DNA from: an uncultured Myxococcales bacterium
GTDB taxonomy: Bacteria; Myxococcota; Myxococcia; Myxococcales; Myxococcaceae
Assembly: GCA_937980205.1 (NCBI GenBank)
Contig: CALJKW010000026.1
Span: forward strand, 1 to 64,000
DNA: 64,000 nucleotides
Reading direction: 5' to 3'
Within the stretch, counting starts at the first letter, position 1; each line of letters starts with the position of its first letter. Below are positions 30,833-39,241 of this stretch, piece by piece. The translations under genes and the position numbers were made by a program. Below the pieces are notes generated by a model that did not search any database, was not told the origin of the DNA, and saw only the letters and a list, made by a program, of their open reading frames with translations.

Positions 30833-31950
30833 AGCTCCTCTCTCTACGCTGCGAGCACTTCAGGAACCTCAAGCGCGTCGAGCTGCTGCCGTCGCAGCGC
30901 GCGACCGTCGCGGTCGGGCACAACGGCGCGGGCAAGACGAACCTGCTCGAGGCGCTGTACTACCTCGCGACGCTGAAGGCCCTGCGCGCGTCGAAGCTGT
31001 CGGAGCTGGTGACGCACGGCGAGCCGATGGCGCGCGTGGTGGGGCGCTTCCTGCTCAAGGGCGCCGAGCGCGAGCTGTCGGTGGAGATCTCGCAAGGCAC
31101 GCGCGCCGCGTTCGTCGACGGCAAGCGCGCCGCGTCGTTCGACGACTACTTCGGCGGAGTCTCGGTCGTCGCGTTCACGCCCGACGACCTGCAGGTGGTG
31201 AAGGGCTCCCCCGACGGGCGGAGGCAGTTCCTCGACCGCGCCGTGTTCAACCGGTTCCCCGCGTACCTCGCCGAGTCGCGCGCGTACGCGAAGGCGCTCA
31301 AGAGCCGGAACCGGCTGCTCAAGGACCAGGCCCCGGCGGCGCACCTCGTCGCGTGGGACGAGACGCTGGCGAAGAGCGGCGCCCGGCTGTGGGTCCGGCG
31401 CCGCGCGCTGATGGGAGAGGTTCGCGATCGGGCGGCGGCGGCGTTTCAGCGCATCGGCCGCACCGCGGCGCCGGCGGTGTACGCGTACGCGGCGTCGCGG
31501 CTCGACGAGGTCGACTTCGCGACGGCGAGCGAGGAGACGCTCGCCGAGGCGCTGCGCGCCGCCCTCGAGAAGCGCGTGCAGCGAGACCTGGAGCGCGGGC
31601 ACACGTCGGTCGGCCCCCACGTCGACGACCTCGAGCTCTCGCTCGGAGAGCAGGAGGCCCGCGCCTTCGCCAGCCAGGGCCAGGCGCGCGCGCTCGTGCT
31701 CGCGTGGAAGGTGGCGGAGATCGAGAACCTGCAGGCCGCGAGCGGCGTGCTGCCGCTCCTGTTGCTCGACGACGTCTCGAGCGAGCTCGACCCCGACCGC
31801 AACGCGTTCTTGATGGCCTACCTGCACGACAGCGGCGCGCAGACGTTGCTCACCACGACCGACCCGCTGCTGGTGCGGCGCGCGGCAGGCGAGGGCACGG
31901 TGTGGCTGCACGTCGAGGGTGGAGAGGTGCAGCCGATGGCGCCGCCGTGA
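30829..31950 (+). CDS. recF: DNA replication and repair protein RecF
   Basis: 373 residues from GTG 30829. SMC-like ATPase signs are all present: Walker A GHNGAGKT (30-37), signature region SQGQARALVLAWK (~285), Walker B LLLLDDVSSELD (~310) and a D-loop-like His/Thr region (LLTTTDPLL). Middle signatures ARNRLLKDQ-like KSRNRLLKD and TSVGPHVDDLEL are RecF-specific. RecF loads RecA at gaps with RecO and RecR. The gene overlaps the upstream lipoprotein by 4 bp. It lies ~30 kb from dnaN. The following gene is convergent. Confidence 0.95.
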   Translation: MKLLSLRCEHFRNLKRVELLPSQRATVAVGHNGAGKTNLLEALYYLATLKALRASKLSELVTHGEPMARVVGRFLLKGAERELSVEISQGTRAAFVDGKRAASFDDYFGGVSVVAFTPDDLQVVKGSPDGRRQFLDRAVFNRFPAYLAESRAYAKALKSRNRLLKDQAPAAHLVAWDETLAKSGARLWVRRRALMGEVRDRAAAAFQRIGRTAAPAVYAYAASRLDEVDFATASEETLAEALRAALEKRVQRDLERGHTSVGPHVDDLELSLGEQEARAFASQGQARALVLAWKVAEIENLQAASGVLPLLLLDDVSSELDPDRNAFLMAYLHDSGAQTLLTTTDPLLVRRAAGEGTVWLHVEGGEVQPMAPP

Positions 31951-31967
31951 TGCCACGAGGAGAGCCT

Positions 31968-33398
31968 CTACGGCTTCGACGTGTCCATCAGCAGCGCCGC
32001 CGGCACCGGCTCACCGTCGAGCGTGCGCAGGAACGCGGCGAGGTCTGCTTTCTCCTGCGCCGTCAGCCCGAGCGGGCGCACGCGCGGGTCCTTCATGCCG
32101 CCGTCGGGCACCGCTCCGCCGCCCTGGTCGTAGAAGTCGATGACGGCCTCGATGGTGGCGTGCTGGCCCGAGTGCATGTACGGCGCGGACTGCCCGAGCC
32201 CGCGCAGGCTCTTGGTGCGGAACTGGCCAATCATGCTCGTCGACAGCACGAGCCCGTCGAGCTTGCCGGCGTCGGGCTTGTCGCTGAACGCACCGGCCGA
32301 GTTGAACGGGCTGGAGAGCAGCGCCGGCACGTCGGCGAAGCGGCCGTTGTCGACCGCGGGCACGCGCGGGCCCGTCTGCGGGACGCCGATGGCGTGGAAC
32401 TGATCATCCGAGAAGTTCGGGCCGCTGTGGCAGCCCGCGCAGTCGCCCTTGTTGACGAACACGAGGATGCCGCGCTTCGCGGAGTCGCTGATGGCGTCGT
32501 CCTGGCCGGCCATGAAGCGATCGAACGGCGCGTTGCGGCTGACGAGCTTGCGCATGTACGCGGCGATGGCCTTGCCGTAGTTCGCGTAGATGCGGTTGAT
32601 GATGGCGCGGTCGCCGGCGGTCATCGCCTCCCACGCGCCGTCGGGCTCGGTGCCCTGCTTCGGCCGCCCGGTGAGCGGGAACCGCGAGGCATCGCCTGCA
32701 TCGCCGGACAGCGACGGGTCGAGCGGCGTCGGGAACACCGCGTCGTACTCGGCGCGGTACTTCTCGAACATCAGGTGCGCGATGTCGAGGCGGCCCGACT
32801 TCATCAGCGCGCGGTTCTCCGCGACCGCGAGCGGCAGCGACCACTGCGTGTCGAAGCGGCCGCCCCAGTTCGTCCACTGGTAGAAGGACGAGTTCACGAC
32901 GCCGAGCGCGTTGCGCGTGCCGTAGTCGGTGCCGAGCGAGACGTTGTTCGGGATGCTGCGGTTGTCGTCGCCCGACGCCGAGGCGTGGCACGAGAAACAC
33001 GAGACCTTGCCGGCCTCTCCGGCGAGGCCGAGCGAGCCGTTGCCGCCGTCGGCGCTGTGGTTGAGCGTGCCGCTGTACGACTTGTCGAAGTAGAGCATCT
33101 GGCCGAGCGTGGCCGCCGCGGCGTTGTCGGCGTACGCGTTCGTCGGGTCGGCCGGCACCGCCGGCAGCGGAGAGTGCGTCGCGACCAACCCGCGGAGGTC
33201 GCCTCCGCCGGCGCCGCCGGAACCGCCCGAGCCGCCGGAGCCGCCGGAGCCGCCGGTGGAGCCTCCGCCGCTTCCTCCCGTCGAGCCGCCGCCGGAGCCT
33301 CCGGCGGTGCCGGCGCCTCCTCCGCTTCCTCCATCGGGCGAAGACGGGGCACCACAGCCGATGATCAACACCGCGAGCAGCGCGCGACGCAGAGACAC
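31968..33398 (-). CDS. Diheme cytochrome-c peroxidase-family lipoprotein
   Basis: 476 residues. Lipobox LIIGC (Cys15), then a Gly/Ser/Thr linker to ~66. Heme motifs: CFSCH (134-138) and CAGCH (319-323). Family signatures LGQMLYFDKSYSG, IPNNVSLGTDYGTRNAL and the distal FRTKSLRGLGQSAPYMHSGQ (with Met/His ligand candidates, quoted in part). Compared with the peroxidase at 3588-4706 it has a longer insertion between the two hemes (~185 versus ~145 residues), so the two are paralogues of different subtypes. Likely periplasmic peroxidase or MauG-like oxidase. It is divergent from a small membrane protein, with a palindromic operator candidate between them. Confidence 0.9.
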   Translation of the reverse strand: MSLRRALLAVLIIGCGAPSSPDGGSGGGAGTAGGSGGGSTGGSGGGSTGGSGGSGGSGGSGGAGGGDLRGLVATHSPLPAVPADPTNAYADNAAAATLGQMLYFDKSYSGTLNHSADGGNGSLGLAGEAGKVSCFSCHASASGDDNRSIPNNVSLGTDYGTRNALGVVNSSFYQWTNWGGRFDTQWSLPLAVAENRALMKSGRLDIAHLMFEKYRAEYDAVFPTPLDPSLSGDAGDASRFPLTGRPKQGTEPDGAWEAMTAGDRAIINRIYANYGKAIAAYMRKLVSRNAPFDRFMAGQDDAISDSAKRGILVFVNKGDCAGCHSGPNFSDDQFHAIGVPQTGPRVPAVDNGRFADVPALLSSPFNSAGAFSDKPDAGKLDGLVLSTSMIGQFRTKSLRGLGQSAPYMHSGQHATIEAVIDFYDQGGGAVPDGGMKDPRVRPLGLTAQEKADLAAFLRTLDGEPVPAALLMDTSKP

Positions 33399-33489
33399 GT
33401 GACCCTCCAGGTTTTTGCGCGCTGCACAGCACCGGCCGTGCCACGGTCGAAATCGACGCCTGGTGGATCAGCGCTCCGAGGGAATCGAT

Positions 33490-33513
33490 GACACGTGTGT
33501 CGTCACACGTGTC
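33490..33513. promoter_or_regulatory. Palindromic operator candidate
   Basis: Perfect inverted repeat GACACGTGTG-tcgt-CACACGTGTC. Each half contains the self-complementary ACACGTGT, and a third related motif (CACACTGTGTCG) follows. It sits 20-43 bp before the ATG at 33533, in the 134-bp gap between divergent genes, which is where an operator would control the rightward gene or both. Confidence 0.6.
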
Positions 33514-33532
33514 ACACTGTGTCGCCACCGGC

Positions 33533-33991
33533 ATGGACAAGCCGCGCGACTTCTATCCCTACCACCCGCTCAAGCTGCGGGCCGTCCTGGTGACCGCGAG
33601 CGTGATGTGCGTCGTGTTGCTCGCGTGGGCGCTCTCGTCCGCGGTGCGCAGCGGGGCCCCCATCGAGATGGCGCGCGCCGGCCTGTGCCTCGGCCTGCAG
33701 CTCGCGATGGCGTACGTGCTGTGGAAGCTGGCGCCGCGCGAGGGCTGGGGCGTGAAGCTCGACGCGACGGTGCTGCGGGTCTCGAAGCCCATCGAGGGCG
33801 TCTTCGAAGTCCCGTGGAGCTCGGTGAGGGAGATGCGCCGCGGCGGCAGCGGGCGCGACACGCTCGTGCTGTTCATCGGCAACAACCGCCGCATCCTCGT
33901 GCCGCGGCACCTCTTCGGCTCGCGGGAGCTGTTCGAAGAGCTCGCGCGAGCCATCGAAGACCGGCTGCCGCCGCCGACCCACGACGCCTGA
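33533..33991 (+). CDS. Small two-helix membrane protein, PH-like C-terminal domain
   Basis: 152 residues from ATG 33533. Two transmembrane helices (RAVLVTASVMCVVLLAWAL and ARAGLCLGLQLAMAYVLW) are followed by a ~75-residue cytoplasmic beta domain (VLRVSKPIEGVFEVPWSSV, LVLFIGNNRRILVPRHLFG) that resembles bacterial PH domains. Function unknown. Its start is preceded by the palindrome at 33490-33513, so it is probably regulated. It converges with the GH5 gene. Confidence 0.72.
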   Translation: MDKPRDFYPYHPLKLRAVLVTASVMCVVLLAWALSSAVRSGAPIEMARAGLCLGLQLAMAYVLWKLAPREGWGVKLDATVLRVSKPIEGVFEVPWSSVREMRRGGSGRDTLVLFIGNNRRILVPRHLFGSRELFEELARAIEDRLPPPTHDA

Positions 33992-34020
33992 CTGACGTTG
34001 GCTCGGACCAGCTCCGCGGC

Positions 34021-35313
34021 TCACCACGGCGTCGCGAGCCGGGCCTTGAGCTGATTCCCCCACGCCGTCGGCGTGAGCGGCGTGCCGAGGCCGCAGCCTC
34101 CGTTGGTGGTGTCCACGAACAGGCTCGGAGCGCAGCGCATGTGGAACGTCCACGCGAGGTGCGGAATCTCGAGCGCCTGCGCGCGGTCCATCAGCGTCGT
34201 GCAGTCGGCCTGCGTCATCGAGCCGGTCATCGGGCCGAACTCTCCGATGATGATGGGCAGCGTCGAGGCGAAGCGCTCGAACAGCGTGTTGAAGTTCGCG
34301 ACGGGGTCGTAGACGTGGACCTCGTACGCGACGTTCGCGCCGCCGCGCTCGGTGATGGGGTGCGTCGCGTAGTAGTCGAGCCGGCGCGCCCAGCCGCCGG
34401 TCCCCTGCACGGTGACGATGTGGTACGGGACGTTCGCCGCCTCCTCCGTCTCGCGGATGGCGCGCACGACCTGGCTCATCAGCGAGTGCACGAGCGCGTC
34501 GGCCGAGCCGTCGTAGTTCGCCTGCGGCTCGTTGATGATGCCGAACATCGCGTGCGGCTGATCCGCGAGGGCCTGCGCCAGCTTCCTCCACGTCGCGTCG
34601 GTGCCGACGGTCGAGTTGATGGTCGGGCGGCCCAGCGCGTCGATGGACGGGTCGTGCCACAGCGACACCAGCACCTGCACGCCGGGCTTCGTGCCGATGT
34701 AGCGCACCAGCTCGCGCACGTCGGCGAGGTACTGCGGGTCGTACAGCACGCTCTGGTAGTTCGACGCGTGACGGTAGCCGTCGCTCTGCGCGTACGACTC
34801 GAGGTCGAGGCGGATGAAGTTCACCTTCCACACGTCCACCAGCTCGTCGATGCGCCGCTTCACCTCGGCGACGCTCGGCGCCCCCGCGGTGCACGCGTTG
34901 CACGAGCGCATGTCGTTCAGGTTCGCGCCGCGTCCGTGCCACCGCGTGCCGTCAGCCTTCACGATGCGGTTGCCGACCACGCGCAGCGAGTTGCTGCCGA
35001 TCGGCACCGGCACCGTCCCCGCGTCGACCACCGTCACCGGCGGCACGGCGACCGCGGCGTCCGGCGTGCCCCTCGAGCCGGTGAGCCGCCCCTCGAGCGA
35101 CTGCGCGACGTCGTGCGGCCGCACGCTCGACCCGCCGGGCGCCATCACGCCGCCCGACGTCTTCCAGCGCTGCGGCGAGCCTTCGAAGCTCCGGGTCGAG
35201 GGGTCTGCCGGCCGCCCCGCTTCGGCGACTCCATCGAGACCGTCTTCGAGCGCGTCGACTTCGGCACAACCGACTGCGAACAACGTGCACATCAACTGCA
35301 ACTGCAACCGCAT
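34021..35313 (-). CDS. Glycoside hydrolase family 5-like lipoprotein (cellulase fold)
   Basis: 430 residues with a lipobox (LFAVGC, Cys16). Residues ~20-100 are a disordered region. From ~105 on it matches the GH5 cellulase barrel: GRGANLNDM, VNFIRLDLESYA, then the acid/base Glu262 (MFGIINEPQ), the VHVYDP strand and the nucleophile Glu358 (LPIIIGEFGP). Both catalytic residues and their strand contexts are intact, so an active beta-glucan or related glycosidase is likely. The lipid anchor suggests surface attachment. Divergent from the trypsin-like protease. Confidence 0.88.
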   Translation of the reverse strand: MRLQLQLMCTLFAVGCAEVDALEDGLDGVAEAGRPADPSTRSFEGSPQRWKTSGGVMAPGGSSVRPHDVAQSLEGRLTGSRGTPDAAVAVPPVTVVDAGTVPVPIGSNSLRVVGNRIVKADGTRWHGRGANLNDMRSCNACTAGAPSVAEVKRRIDELVDVWKVNFIRLDLESYAQSDGYRHASNYQSVLYDPQYLADVRELVRYIGTKPGVQVLVSLWHDPSIDALGRPTINSTVGTDATWRKLAQALADQPHAMFGIINEPQANYDGSADALVHSLMSQVVRAIRETEEAANVPYHIVTVQGTGGWARRLDYYATHPITERGGANVAYEVHVYDPVANFNTLFERFASTLPIIIGEFGPMTGSMTQADCTTLMDRAQALEIPHLAWTFHMRCAPSLFVDTTNGGCGLGTPLTPTAWGNQLKARLATPW

Positions 35314-35440
35314 CCTGCGCGACTCCGTCCCGCTCCCTTGGGTGAAGGCGCGCCGTTGTACCAGACGGTCGTTACCGCACGGCCACGGTTGGCGATCGAC
35401 ATGACGAACCCATTACTCTTGCGGGTCGAGGGAGGTGCGG

Positions 35441-36823
35441 GTGCGTCGGTGGATCTGCGGACTGGTGGGAGTGATCGCCGGGTGCGGCCCGACGTCTCTC
35501 TCCGACGCGACGCACAGCACGCGGCAGCCCATCATCGGCGGCACGCTGTCGGTCGACGACGCGCAGGTGTTCGCGCTCGGCGACAGCGCGCCGTTCTGCA
35601 CCGCGACGCTCATCGGTGACCGCACGCTGCTGACCGCGGCGCACTGTCTCGATCAAACGACGCCCATCTCCGCGAGCAACCGCACCGACGTGAAGGGCTG
35701 GCCCTCCGACGCGATTCCCATCGTCGACAAGCGCGTGCACCCGAAGTGGAAAGGCGGCGACACCGCCTGGGACGTCGGCCTGGTGCTCTTGCAGCACGCA
35801 CCCGACGGCGTCAGCCCGAAGGCGTGGAACCGCGTGCCGCTGACGATGGCGATGGTGCCCGAGGTTCGCGCGCTCGGCTTCGGCGAGACGCACACCACGG
35901 GAGGCTCGGGCGTGCGCTACCAGGCGATGGTGCGCGTGACGGGCCTGTCACCGAACGTCCTCTACATCGGCGGCGAGGGCGAATCGTCGACCTGCTTCGG
36001 AGACTCCGGCGGCCCCTCGATGCACCAGGGCACCGACGGCGTCGAGCGCGTGGTCGGCGTGCACTCGTTTGCGAACAGCGCTGCGTGCAACGGCGGCGGA
36101 GACGTGCGTGTCGACGCCATCGCCGACTTCATCGACCAGTGGACGCGCGACAAGGCTCCGACCTGCGCCACCGACGGCGCCTGCGTCGCGAACTGTCCGC
36201 AGCAGGACCTCGACTGCTTCTGCGGCACCGACGGCACGTGTGACGGCCGCTGCCCGCTGCCCGACACCGACCGGGACTGCCCTAAGAACTGCCTCGACGA
36301 CGGCATCTGCGCGTTCGGCGTCTGCGGCGTGAGGGACCCCGACTGCAACGAAGACGGCGAGCCGTGCTCGAGCGCCGACACGTGCTCGGGCCACCAGTGC
36401 CTCTCCGACGCCCAGCGCGAGGGTTCGTACTGCAGCCGCAGCTGTCACGCGAACACCGACTGTGGTGGCGGCATGCGCTGCAGCTTCGGCGTCTGCCGGT
36501 ATCCGGTGTTGCCGCTCGCCACGATGGGAGAGCCTTGCGTCATCGGCCAGACCCACTGCAGCGGCGGCGTCTGCGGCGGCCAGTCGGAGTCGACCGCGAC
36601 GTGTCGTCCCTCCTGCGGCCTCGCCGGAGCGTGCCCCGGCTCGATGAAGTGTGTCGGCGGAGCGCTCGGCGTCAGCTACTGCCAGGGCACCGCGGTGCTC
36701 GAGGCGACGGCCACCGAGCGGCCCGCGGCGAAGGCCTGCAGCGCGACCGGCGCAGGCGCGTCGCTCGCGCTCGTCGTGTTGCTGCTCTCCCGCGCGCGGC
36801 GGCGGAGACCCGCGTCAGGCTGA
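35441..36823 (+). CDS. Trypsin-like serine protease with Cys-rich region and MYXO-CTERM tail
   Basis: 460 residues. GTG 35441 is preferred to GTG 35435 because GGGAGG lies at usual spacing. A lipoprotein-type signal is visible (VGVIAGC, Cys15), then the chymotrypsin-fold domain: IIGG start, His68 (LLTAAHC), Asp111 (AWDVGLVLL), Ser189 (CFGDSGGPS). All three catalytic residues are present. Residues ~235-400 form a Cys-rich region (CGTDGTCDGRCP, DTCSGHQCLS, HANTDCGGGMRCSFGVC, in parts). The C-terminus (KACSATGAG, hydrophobic SLALVVLLL, RARRRR) is a MYXO-CTERM signal. Having both a lipobox and a sorting tail is unusual. Confidence 0.9.
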   Translation: MRRWICGLVGVIAGCGPTSLSDATHSTRQPIIGGTLSVDDAQVFALGDSAPFCTATLIGDRTLLTAAHCLDQTTPISASNRTDVKGWPSDAIPIVDKRVHPKWKGGDTAWDVGLVLLQHAPDGVSPKAWNRVPLTMAMVPEVRALGFGETHTTGGSGVRYQAMVRVTGLSPNVLYIGGEGESSTCFGDSGGPSMHQGTDGVERVVGVHSFANSAACNGGGDVRVDAIADFIDQWTRDKAPTCATDGACVANCPQQDLDCFCGTDGTCDGRCPLPDTDRDCPKNCLDDGICAFGVCGVRDPDCNEDGEPCSSADTCSGHQCLSDAQREGSYCSRSCHANTDCGGGMRCSFGVCRYPVLPLATMGEPCVIGQTHCSGGVCGGQSESTATCRPSCGLAGACPGSMKCVGGALGVSYCQGTAVLEATATERPAAKACSATGAGASLALVVLLLSRARRRRPASG

Positions 36824-37363
36824 ACGGAGCAGCTCGGCGAGCTTCCGCGTCGTGTTCCAGTTGCGGATGGTCATCTGCTGGTAGGCCGGAAGCATCGCCA
36901 CGCGGTTGAGGCGGCTCGACGTCGCCTTCGCGATGAGCCGCGACGAGTACATGACGCCGGCTCCCGCCCACAGCCGATCGACGCCCTCCTTCGGCTCGAG
37001 CTGCGCGATGACCTCGTCGGCCTCGACGCCCTTCAGGAAGAAGACGTCGTAACGGTACTTCGCCGCCTCGTCGCCGAAGCCCTTCGGGCGCTTCTCGACG
37101 ATGGTCTCCAGCTCCGCCGGCGAGCGCAGCATCAGCCTCGCCTCGTACTCGAACCGCCTGGTGAGGCCCGCCTCGAGCTTCTTGGTGAGCTTCTCGGCGG
37201 TGCTGCGGCCTGGCGCGGTGAACAGCACGTTGCCGCTCGCGATGAAGGTCGAGACGTCTCGGGCTCCGAGCGACTCGAAGCAGGCCTTCAGGTCCGTCAT
37301 CTTGATGATGTTCGAGCCTCCGACGTTGATGCCGCGGAGCAGGGCGACGTAGCGCGTGGCCAT
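36815..37363 (-). CDS. DUF1697 protein
   Basis: 182 residues. Whole-length match to DUF1697: YVALLRGINVGG at the start, DLKACFESLGARDVSTFIASGNVLF, then a variable middle and TIRNWNTTRKLAEL at the end. Function unknown; often a single-copy conserved cytoplasmic protein. The ATG overlaps the upstream stop (TGATG), so it is the last gene of the desaturase operon. The stop overlaps the convergent protease gene by 9 bp. Confidence 0.9.
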   Translation of the reverse strand: MATRYVALLRGINVGGSNIIKMTDLKACFESLGARDVSTFIASGNVLFTAPGRSTAEKLTKKLEAGLTRRFEYEARLMLRSPAELETIVEKRPKGFGDEAAKYRYDVFFLKGVEADEVIAQLEPKEGVDRLWAGAGVMYSSRLIAKATSSRLNRVAMLPAYQQMTIRNWNTTRKLAELLRSA

Positions 37364-38133
37364 CAGAAGTAGAAGCGCAGCTCGAGGCCGGGCTCGAGGA
37401 CGAGGCCCGCCGAGATGAACGACACGCGGCGCGCGTTGTCGGTGACGGTGCCGGCGCCGAAGAACGGGCTCACCTCTCGGCCTTCGGAGTACGAGACCTT
37501 CACCAGGCCGAGCGTGAGGCGCAGGGCGAGGTTCTCGATGAGCATCCGCTCGGCGGCGACGCCGAGCCCCAGCGCCACCGTGCCGAGGTTCGCGACGCCG
37601 CGGGTGCTGGTCACCATCGGCTCCCCGAGCGGTACCGGCTGCGTCAGCGTCGTGTCCCGCACGACGCGCTGGTAGCCGAACGAGAGGATGGCGATGGCGG
37701 AGACGTCGACCGGGGCGCGGTCGCCCAAGAGGCTCTGGCGCGCGCCGAGCGCGGCCAACACGCTCTGGGTCGAGTTGCGCACGACGAGCGATGCCATCGA
37801 CCCCGGGTCGTTCTCGGGCGCGGACGCGTTCTCGGAGTAGCCGCCACGCAAGAGCATGAGCAGCCACGTGCGCCGGGCGACCCTGCGCTCGAGCACGAGG
37901 CTCGCCGTCGGCGCGTCGCTGCGCGGAGCGCTCAACGACGAGGAAGGCCCCACGCTGGCGCTGGCGAACGTGCTCACCACGGTGAAGCCGACTCCGGCGC
38001 CCACCGACCAGTCGGGCAGCGGCTCGGCGACCGGCGGCGCGGGCGTCGCAGCGGGAGCGGGCGTGGGCTCCTGCGCCGGCACCTCCTCGGCGCCGAGCAG
38101 CGCGGCGGCGGTCACGAGGAGCGCAGCGCTCAC
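37363..38133 (-). CDS. Outer-membrane beta-barrel-like protein
   Basis: 256 residues from GTG 38133, which overlaps the desaturase stop (GTGA). Signal peptide (SAALLVTAAALLGAEE), Pro/Ala linker, then alternating strands with turns (VGAGVGFTVVSTFASA, RTWLLMLLRGGYS, IAILSFGYQRVVR, LALRLTLGLVKVSYSEG) and a final aromatic residue (LELRFYF). This suggests a small outer-membrane barrel of unknown role. Middle gene of a three-gene coupled operon; the association with a fatty-acid desaturase hints at envelope-lipid adaptation, an inference only. Confidence 0.72.
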   Translation of the reverse strand: MSAALLVTAAALLGAEEVPAQEPTPAPAATPAPPVAEPLPDWSVGAGVGFTVVSTFASASVGPSSSLSAPRSDAPTASLVLERRVARRTWLLMLLRGGYSENASAPENDPGSMASLVVRNSTQSVLAALGARQSLLGDRAPVDVSAIAILSFGYQRVVRDTTLTQPVPLGEPMVTSTRGVANLGTVALGLGVAAERMLIENLALRLTLGLVKVSYSEGREVSPFFGAGTVTDNARRVSFISAGLVLEPGLELRFYF

Positions 38134-39188
38134 GCAGCGGCCGCGGGGACACCTTCGACGTCGCCGATGGGCCGCGTCCGAGACTTCAAGAACGCGACGA
38201 CCTCCTCGTGCGAGCGCGTGTCGCCGGGCAGCCTCACGAACCGCTTCGCGAGGAAGTCGTACTGCTTGAAGAAGAGCAGCATCGACACCATGAAGAAGTC
38301 GACCTTCTCGAACACGATGCAGCCCTCGCGCGCGTAGCGCTCGGCGTTGTCGAGGAAGTCTTTCGGCATCTCCGTCCAGTGACGGTTGGCCTTCACGTGA
38401 TGGCCGATGTGGTAGCCGTCGTTGAACGCGCGCTGGTTGTAGCCGCTGTTGATGCACGTGATGGAGTTCACGTAGCTGTCGCCGGGGCGCCGCTCGTCGA
38501 TGAACGCGTGCTGGCCCCAGTTGCCCATCATCATCATGAAGTGCACGGTGACCCACGGCAGCACGAACGCCACGAGCGTCGCGCGCCAGTTCACGGACAT
38601 GAGCGCGCCCATGACCGCCCAGTGCACCAGCGTGCTGTAGAGCGCCGACTTCATCAGCCCGCGGCGCTTCTTCTTCGCGAGGTAGTCGGTGAGCTCGAAG
38701 ATGATGAGGAAGAAGAAGCGGGAGAAGTAGACGAGGAAGTGGAGAAAGCTGTCCCGCTTGAACCGCATCGTCGACGACAGGTCGGGCGGGAGGTTGTTCT
38801 CCACGTGGTGCATGCCGACGTGGTGCTCCATGTACCCGGTCGGGATGCCGAAGATGAGCGACATCGCGTACGGGTGCGCGCGCGTCAGAAACGGGCGGCG
38901 CTTGAAGAACGGCCGGTGCATCGTGTTGTGCAGCATCAGGATGACCGGCGGCCCGAACCAGCCGAGCTGCACCGCCCAGAACGCCAGCGCGAGCGGCCAG
39001 CTGAACCAGAGGTACAGCGCGACGATGAACGGGACGAGGACGAGCAGGACCTTGAGCGTCAGCCGCACGAAGACGGCGTCGCGCGGGTCGTAGAGCAGCC
39101 CCTCGATGAAGCGCTGGAAACGCGTCGGCGCGTAGACCGGCGCGGCCATGGGATCGGTGACCTGAACCACGGAGGGGGCGTATTGCAT
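38130..39188 (-). CDS. Fatty acid desaturase-family membrane protein
   Basis: 352 residues from ATG 39188. Hydrophobic helices around VLLVLVPFIVALYLWF, FLIIFELTDYLA and VHWAVMGALMSV. The three His clusters that bind the di-iron centre are present: HNTMH (~93), HHVGMHH (~122) and GYHIGHHVKANRHW (~255). These predict membrane desaturation of an acyl chain or similar lipid. It begins the coupled operon with the outer-membrane barrel and DUF1697 genes. It is divergent from the epimerase-like gene with a palindrome in the 53-bp gap. Confidence 0.88.
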   Translation of the reverse strand: MQYAPSVVQVTDPMAAPVYAPTRFQRFIEGLLYDPRDAVFVRLTLKVLLVLVPFIVALYLWFSWPLALAFWAVQLGWFGPPVILMLHNTMHRPFFKRRPFLTRAHPYAMSLIFGIPTGYMEHHVGMHHVENNLPPDLSSTMRFKRDSFLHFLVYFSRFFFLIIFELTDYLAKKKRRGLMKSALYSTLVHWAVMGALMSVNWRATLVAFVLPWVTVHFMMMMGNWGQHAFIDERRPGDSYVNSITCINSGYNQRAFNDGYHIGHHVKANRHWTEMPKDFLDNAERYAREGCIVFEKVDFFMVSMLLFFKQYDFLAKRFVRLPGDTRSHEEVVAFLKSRTRPIGDVEGVPAAAA

Positions 39189-39200
39189 GGACCGGTGGCT

Positions 39201-39216
39201 CGCGCCAAGTGGCGCG
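39201..39216. promoter_or_regulatory. Short palindrome between divergent genes
   Basis: Perfect inverted repeat CGCGCCA-ag-TGGCGCG. It lies 13 bp before the desaturase ATG and 26 bp before the epimerase-like start, so it could be a shared operator or may be chance in GC-rich DNA. Confidence 0.4.
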
Positions 39217-39241
39217 GGCTTCTGTGCTACGGGCCCGGGCC

